Assembly (NCBI GenBank): GCA_030015575.1
Contig: CM057339.1
Coordinates: 778,302,809 to 778,366,808 of the forward strand
Length of the DNA stretch: 64,000 bases
DNA from: Agapanthus africanus
Lineage: Eukaryota; Streptophyta; Magnoliopsida; Asparagales; Amaryllidaceae
Reading direction: 5' to 3'
Shown: positions 58,610 through 64,000 of the stretch, in pieces
How the letters are laid out: every line of letters starts with the position of its first letter
How positions within the stretch are numbered: the stretch's first letter is position 1
Notes under the pieces: generated by a model
The model's database searches: none
Told to the model about the DNA's origin: nothing
What the model saw: the letters and a program-made list of their open reading frames with translations, nothing else
Program-made: the position numbers and the translations under genes

Positions 58610-59340
58610 ACCCGTCTTCCAGACGACTCAGGTAACTCGAATTGAATCCAATACGCCGCTACTCTGTCTTAATATTCCTCGGTACTTTCTTGATTGTCGA
58701 AGGGTCATACGGTTTCCTACTTCGGGGCTTCCTTTGTAGGTAACTCGGCGTCAACAACCCATTGAGATCTACACGCTCAATCTTCCAAAACAAATCTCAG
58801 CCGTTTAGCCCCGCTGGACGCAAGATCGACGGAGGACAATATCTGAGGTAGATTCCGACCTCGATCAGAAGTCGACAACCGCCACCTGCCAGTGACCAAA
58901 GATTGTCGCTGACCGATGATCGACGATCATCAATGGTCACCACATGTCATGATGACCAACGATCGCCGACGACAGTGGTTGATGACCTATGATTGTCGCC
59001 GGTAGTTAATTGTCAACGACGACCATCTGCCGGCAACAGTTCGTCGACAATCACTATCGGCAACCAAGCACCAACTACTAATGTTGGCAATCAACAACTA
59101 CTCGGTTGCCGACCATTGCCCATTGATGACGAGTGTCCACATGTGATTGCCACGGGCAACCCTCTGCCGATGACGGACGACGGTTGACTCTGGAGACCAT
59201 CCACATACTACCGCCGCAGCCACCTCCGCGAGAATCATAGTGACAGAAACCATCCAACAATTACCGCCGCAGCCACCTCCGCGAGAATCATAGTGAAAGA
59301 AACAATCTGACAATTACCGCTGCACACTACTGCTGACCAA
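58610..59340. repeat. Unassigned GC-richer DNA with 53-bp tandem repeat
   Basis: Two full copies and the start of a third of a 53-bp unit begin at 59,211, 59,264 and 59,317 (CCGCCGCAGCCACCTCCGCG core). The upstream part, 58,880-59,160, is made of scrambled GACGATCG, TTGTCGCCG and GGCAACC words. No gene is supported. Confidence 0.7.
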
Positions 59341-60489
59341 ACGATAGTAGTCAATAGAGTCCACTTTCCAGTGCCGGTTATCTTCATGTCATCGTCTAAT
59401 CTAAATAACATAACATCATTTATGTGACAAGTCTATGGATTTGAAAATCAGATAATTGGAATTTTGAAATGGAAAGAAATTATATCAAAATGATCATTAT
59501 ATGATTTTGAAATTCAAAATACTTAAATTACTTGAGACTAAAACCCTCATGGAATGATAAGCGGATTTCACTCTTTTAATATGTGTCATAAAGATAGGCT
59601 CAGTTTTGCCTACAAAATTTCCTTTTCAGAATAAATTTGGCCCCTTTATTATTTTTACTGGATTACAATAAAAAAGGTATTACAATTCTTGGACTCCAGT
59701 CAAAGAGACAATTAACAACCAGCTTTTAAGCGAAAGTAACAGTGCCTATACGCTTTTACTTAGTCACAAAATATAAATCTTTCTCTTTGTCCCCAAAGAG
59801 TACTTGAACATAACATTTGGCTGTAGGGCCAATAATTGTACATAAATGTTCATTATTATATAAAGGGAAAAATATGGCTGTGAACTTCATAGCCAATGTT
59901 GGCACTGAAGTTCACTCATATTATGTTGTTTTAATGAGTTCCGTTTTTTAAGTTGGGACGGAACCCAAAACAATAGAATGTGTGTGAAATTTACCGTCAA
60001 GTTGGTTGTGAACTTCTCAACTGCATTAACCTCTTATATAAATATATATCATAGATTATTGGACAAGACGCAACAATCGATGTCTTTGATGCAATAGTTT
60101 TCTCACTGGGGTGCAGATGGTCTCAACGGAAATCTTATCCCCGAGAAATAATACCCAACTTAGTATTTTCAAATTATATAAAATCCACTCTCTTCTATCA
60201 CTCTAGAAACCAAGTATCCATACCCATAAATCAAAACCATAGGAAGAATAAAACTTGTGGTATTAAAAACAAAAGTACAAGGTTTTCTTTATAGATTATG
60301 AATGGCTTCATCCATTCACGAAAAGTTACATCCAAAAGGATTTGACTTGGTCAAAAGAAAGTTTGACTGGTCAAACCTATAAAACCGAAAAACAGTAAAT
60401 ATTTAATGTATATTCTTAAGGCTAAGCATTTTCCTGATTCCACGGTCGCAAAACCCTAAGGATGGAGCTCGAGCTCGGACGATATGAAA
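59341..60489. other. AT-rich DNA, nothing recognised
   Basis: Both strands lack a frame longer than about 50 codons and I see no family signature. It may be the 5' part of the decayed LINE that follows or older unrelated DNA. Confidence 0.4.
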
Positions 60490-60925
60490 ATCGATTTTCA
60501 AGTGCAAGGATATTTTAATTAATAATTACATTTGGTCTGTCGTGAACGGCCAGAGTATCATAATTTTAAATGACATATGGATCCCTTTTCGCGATTCTGT
60601 ACACCATCTGGCTCGACGGATGACTTCACCTCTCATCCCACACTTGTTACAGCTCTTTTGATCCTTGATGGTAAGAATTCGAATGTTGATATCGTCTTCT
60701 AGAATTTTAAGCCGAATTTAGTAGAACAAATTTTGATGACACCGATCAATCACCTTGAGCCTTCAGATCAAGACATCATTCTCTGGTTTCACATGAAGTC
60801 AGGAACTTTTAATTCCAAGTCTGCACATCATATCATTCGAGGGTCCAATCCGATCGTTCAATCATCTACTACCGACTTACCTGCCGAGTATCTTAAGAAA
60901 TTTTGGAAAGTGAGATCGTGATGTT
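60490..60925 (+). pseudogene. LINE (non-LTR retrotransposon) ORF2 C-terminal fragment
   Basis: The translation shows WSVVNGQSIIILNDIWIPF near 60,530 and, in the frame at 60,733-60,921, INHLEPSDQDIILWFHMKSG followed by a SAHHII segment, matching the zinc-binding region after the RT domain in plant LINE ORF2 proteins (W-x-P, then D-x-x-x-W-x-x-x-x-x-G...S-A-Y/H). Stops near 60,660 and 60,705 break it. It is cut at 60,929 by the copia LTR; the catalytic RT is not visible upstream. Confidence 0.65.
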
Positions 60926-60929
60926 TATT

Positions 60930-61699
60930 TGTTGATACCTCGTGGATGCTATACCCACTAACAGTGCGAGGGCAGTAAGGATTTCAAAAGTCGACCCCTC
61001 ATGCCTGTTGTGGATATAATATAATATCGCAAAGAAGACATTACACGGAACAATACTAACGGCCAATCCACGTAATCAATAACGCAAATAACAACAATAG
61101 ATAAAACACAAAAGTATGCAAGAATAAGAGAATCACAAACCAAAAGAGACAAGAGATTTGTCAATGAGATTCACTCACCGTATAGCTAGTCTCCGACAGA
61201 GCGGAATCTGCAAAGTTCTACTAGATCTTGAATCAAGTATTATACTCATGATCAACCCTAGGAGATTTCTTTTAAATCTCTTTAGATTCCTAGCCGTCAC
61301 CCTCTCTCTTTACAATAGTCTCAACAGCCTTTTAATTTGCCTTACAAAATATCATATGAGAGTCCTTATTCAAGCCTAATCCTAATTCTATACATATTAG
61401 AGATAAATCTAGAAATTACCAAAATATTCGATTTTCATAACGGACCATGTTTGCCTCTTTGAGCCGGCTCAACATGCCCATGAGCCGTCTCATATACACA
61501 GAGAATATAGGGTAATTCCATCATCCTGTAAGCCGGCTCATAAAGACTTGAGCCGTCTTAAACATAGGGTCAAGCCGGCTCAACAGCCGTCTCATACACC
61601 CAGAGAGTTGTGACAATTCTGGAGCACTTGTGAGACGTCTCAACGTCCCCTGAGCCAGCTCAAGATCAACTCCCAAAAAGAAACTCTACAATATCAACA
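60930..61699 (-). repeat. 3' LTR of Ty1/copia element
   Basis: A 770-bp LTR with perfect 8-bp inverted ends TGTTGATA/TATCAACA. The minus-strand purine tract lies immediately outside at 61,700-61,710. The expected flanking duplication cannot be checked because the other end is outside the window; the left flank is TTATT. It contains eight TGAGCCGGCTCA-type dyads at 61,460-61,662. Confidence 0.88.
61460..61662. repeat. Eight 12-bp dyads arranged in four pairs in copia LTR
   Basis: Sites start at 61,460 (TGAGCCGGCTCA), 61,481 (TGAGCCGTCTCA), 61,529, 61,549, 61,571, 61,583, 61,631 (TGAGACGTCTCA) and 61,651 (TGAGCCAGCTCA). Members of a pair are 12-22 bp apart start to start. In the first three pairs a GCCGGC-type site is followed by a GCCGTC-type site. 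They may be binding sites for a dimeric regulator or LTR enhancer repeats. Confidence 0.85.
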
Positions 61700-61710
61700 T
61701 TCTCCCATTA
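61700..61710 (-). other. Copia polypurine tract
   Basis: Minus-strand TAATGGGAGAA directly precedes the LTR start TGTTGATA. Confidence 0.8.
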
Positions 61711-61929
61711 AGAGATTCATCCACTTTGATTCCTAAAACTACTAGACTTTACACGATTCCGCTATCTGCTCTCTTCTCATCAAATCTTCATGGAGAAGTT
61801 CACCAACCTGCAACAGATATCCAGCTTATCTCTGTTTATGTTCTTAGTGAACATATTTGCAGGATTCTTTTCTCCCGCAATTTTCTGCAGTGTCAACTCA
61901 CAATCTTTCAACGCTATGCATATAAAATT

Positions 61930-62470
61930 TATTGCATATTGATGTGCTTCGTCTGAGAGTGATATGCAGCGTTCTTGACCAAGTGTATCGCACTTTGATT
62001 GTCGCTCTATAAGGTATTGAAATCTTACTTACCCAATTTCTCGAGTAATCCTTGTAACTATATCATCTTTTTACTGGCTTCCGTGATGGCCACATATTCA
62101 GCCTCCGTCGTTGACAATGTCACAACCTTTTGCAACTGGGAGACTTAACTGACTGATGTTCCCCCAACCGCGAATACGTACCCTGTTGTGCTTTTCCCTC
62201 TATCTCTATCATCTAAGAAGTCTGCATCAACATAACCTTTCATATTTAGAGAGTCATCCCTGAAACATAAACAATGACTGGCCATGTTCCCTTAAGATAT
62301 CTCAATATCCACTTCACTGCTTCCAATGCTCCTTCCCCTAGTTTTGCATGCACCTTTACAACTCCCACTGCTTGTGCAATGCCTGGTCTTGTGCTCGTCA
62401 TTGTGTACATAAAACTCTCAACCTTAGATACATATAGTACTTGTACCATTTCATCCTTCTACTCTTGAGT
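61930..62470 (-). pseudogene. pol: Copia RNase H region, broken
   Basis: Minus-strand translation gives TSTRPGIAQAVGVV (62,246-62,449 frame), then GYVDADFLDDRDRGKSTTGY, VFAVGGTSVS, and VTLSTTEAEYVAITEASKKM; these hold the catalytic Asp and Glu in their usual settings. Stops occur at about 62,145 and in the last third (near 62,020-62,060). Function in a live element: removal of the RNA template. Confidence 0.85.
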
Positions 62471-62479
62471 TGTCGGGTA

Positions 62480-63225
62480 CAATTCTTTGCTAAGTTTGAA
62501 GTAGTTCGCTAAATGCGTACTTACCAGATTTGAATTGCCCATATTGATCCGCTTCAAAACCTTCTCCATATAGCCCTTTCACGATAGCCACAACTTGCGT
62601 TGTTTTCTATCTCTTATGATTTTCATGCCCAGAATTTTCTTGGCTGCTCTCAAATCCTTCATGAAGAATTTTTCAACCATCATCTTCTCCAGACTCTGAA
62701 TTTTCTGGAAATTTGAACCTGCTACCAACATATCGTCCTCGTAAAGTGACAAAATAATTTGTCACCATCCTCAAAAGTCTGAACGTAGACGCAGTGATCT
62801 GAATCACATCGCACAAATCATGTCTCTAACATGAACTGATCTAATTTAAGATTCCACTGCCTTGGAACTTGTTTGAGGCCATACAAATTCTTTCGCAGTC
62901 TACAAACCATATTTTCTTTCCCTTTCACCTCGTATCCCGGTGGCAGCAACATATAAATTTTCTCGTCCAAATCTCCATGAAGGAACGTTATTTTCACATC
63001 TAACTGTTCTAAGTGCAAATCCTCCACCGTCACGATACTGAGTATCATCCGCATTGAAGTTATCTTCACCACTGGGGAAAATATCTCTTGATTGTTTATC
63101 CCATGCTGTTGCACATATGCCTTGACTATCAAGCAAGCCTTGTATCGCTTCATGCCATCAGCCTCATCCATGATCCTGTACACCCACCTATTCAGCAACG
63201 CCTTTCGACCTATAGGTAACTTCAC
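62480..63225 (-). pseudogene. pol: Copia reverse transcriptase, broken
   Basis: The frame 63,225-62,818 reads NRWVYRIMDEADGMKRYKAC, then FSPVVKITSMRMILSIV, LEQLDVKITFLHGDLDEKIY and VCRLRKNLYGLKQVPRQW, all classic Ty1/copia RT blocks. In another frame LYEDDMLVAGSNFQKI (about 62,700-62,750) is the YxDD catalytic box. So one frameshift separates palm halves, probably near 62,800. Wording of the blocks suggests the Tork/TAR side of copia, which I cannot confirm. Confidence 0.88.
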
Positions 63226-63726
63226 TAGATCTCATGTACGGTTCTTCTTCAAAAAATCCATCTCTTCATCCATAGCATGCTCCCACTGCTTAATAGCACT
63301 GTCTTGTGTCGCCTTTGTAAGGGATTCTGGCTCTCCTGAATCTGTGTACAATATGAATTCAGTCACTAATCTTTCAGGTAACCTCCTCTCTCGTGTAGTT
63401 CTTCTCAAAATTGGTATATCTGGTAGCTGAACATGATCTTCAACCTATTCTTGAACCTGATCCTACACTGCAGTGCTCATCTCCTCCATATTCTGATTTC
63501 CTCTTGCAAGTACCTGACTGCTCTCCTAAGTTCCATCTAACTCGACAAACTCAGATACTGCACCATCCTTGGCCTGCTTCGCTTCCTTATACAAGTGTTT
63601 CTCATCAAAGACAGTGTTCCGGGTTCGTATTATCTTCTTTCTTGAGTAATCTCATAGCCGATGTTCAAACTCATCTCCTCCATATCCGATGAATGCACAC
63701 TTCCTAGATTTTGAGTCAAGCTTACT

Positions 63727-64000
63727 TCATTCCTGTTTATCTATCAACGAATACGCAATGCAACTAAAAACTTTGAGGTGCGAGCAATTGAGCGGTTTAC
63801 CTGACCAAATTTCTTCCGGAATTCCTCCATCGAGCTCACTTGCCGGGTTTTTGTTGATCAGATACACAGCAGTATCGACAGCTGCTGCCCATAGAAATTT
63901 TGGCACATCCGCATCCAAGGTCATTCTTCTCACCCACTCTAGGATCGTCATGTCCATCTTTTCAGCAATGTCGTTCTGTTGCGGGGTCTTCGGTACCGTC
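63727..64000 (-). pseudogene. pol: Copia integrase, C-terminal part of catalytic core
   Basis: At the window edge TPQQNDIAEKMDMTILEWVR contains the third catalytic residue (Glu of AEK; usual form GVAER), followed by FLWAAAVDTAVYLINKNPAS and HLKVFSCIAYSLID. The frame ends at a stop near 63,727. The first two catalytic Asp residues are outside the window. Confidence 0.85.

Larger units (their letters stand above)
61711..64000 (-). mobile_element. Ty1/copia element, 3' half, runs off the window
   Basis: Domains in minus-strand order are integrase (64,000-63,727), a degraded linker (63,726-63,226), RT (63,225-62,480) and RNase H (62,450-61,930), then a purine tract and LTR. Integrase before RT is the Ty1/copia order. 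Gag, protease, 5' LTR and most of integrase lie beyond 64,000. It was inserted into the LINE fragment. Confidence 0.9.

Noticed and set aside
59341-60489. Possible MITE or small DNA transposon
   Set aside because: I could not find terminal inverted repeats or a target duplication by eye.

Overview
This window looks like nuclear DNA of a flowering plant, from a gene-poor, transposon-dense (probably pericentromeric or heterochromatic) region. I found no intact host gene, tRNA, rRNA or CRISPR array. Nearly everything legible is retrotransposon sequence, nested in layers and broken by stop codons and frameshifts. All domain names below rest on reading the sequence; no database search was run.

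Layout. (1) About 1-27,650 is an old Ty3/gypsy element of Tat-like type: LTR-like DNA, a primer site at 10,445, gag pieces and a protease near 26,600. It is split by two later insertions. (2) The first, 386-9,885 on the minus strand, is a 9.5 kb LTR element with 2.1 kb LTRs, a 5-bp target duplication (GGTGC), an initiator-tRNA-Met-type primer site and no recognisable gag-pol: a large non-autonomous element, here called LARD-1. (3) The second, 11,745-24,365 on the plus strand, is a near full-length but decayed Athila-type Ty3/gypsy element (target duplication AGCTC) with gag, protease, reverse transcriptase, RNase H, integrase and a third ORF. (4) About 28,000-48,640 holds a broken, intron-containing plant-mobile-domain (PMD) gene at 40,445-46,338, flanked by unusual arrays of short palindromes. 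It is interrupted by LARD-2 (30,500-40,049, plus strand, duplication ATGTG) and by a diverged solo LTR of a related family (43,189-45,133, duplication CTTGA). (5) 48,891-58,609 is a minus-strand, long-LTR, apparently non-coding gypsy-like element whose two LTRs are truncated at opposite ends. (6) 58,610-64,000 holds a small 53-bp tandem repeat, a LINE fragment and the 3' half of a minus-strand Ty1/copia element (integrase, RT, RNase H, 3' LTR) running off the window edge.

The most unusual thing I see is not a gene. Several unrelated elements carry arrays of short dyads in which the stem sequence changes from unit to unit while the palindromic form, and often the centre, is kept. At one homologous site in the LARD LTR and the related solo LTR, both inner and outer stems differ in sequence yet both still pair. 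That is what maintenance of a hairpin, or a repeated palindrome-making process, would leave. A GC-rich palindromic module is also shared between the Athila LTR and the unrelated LARD internal region.
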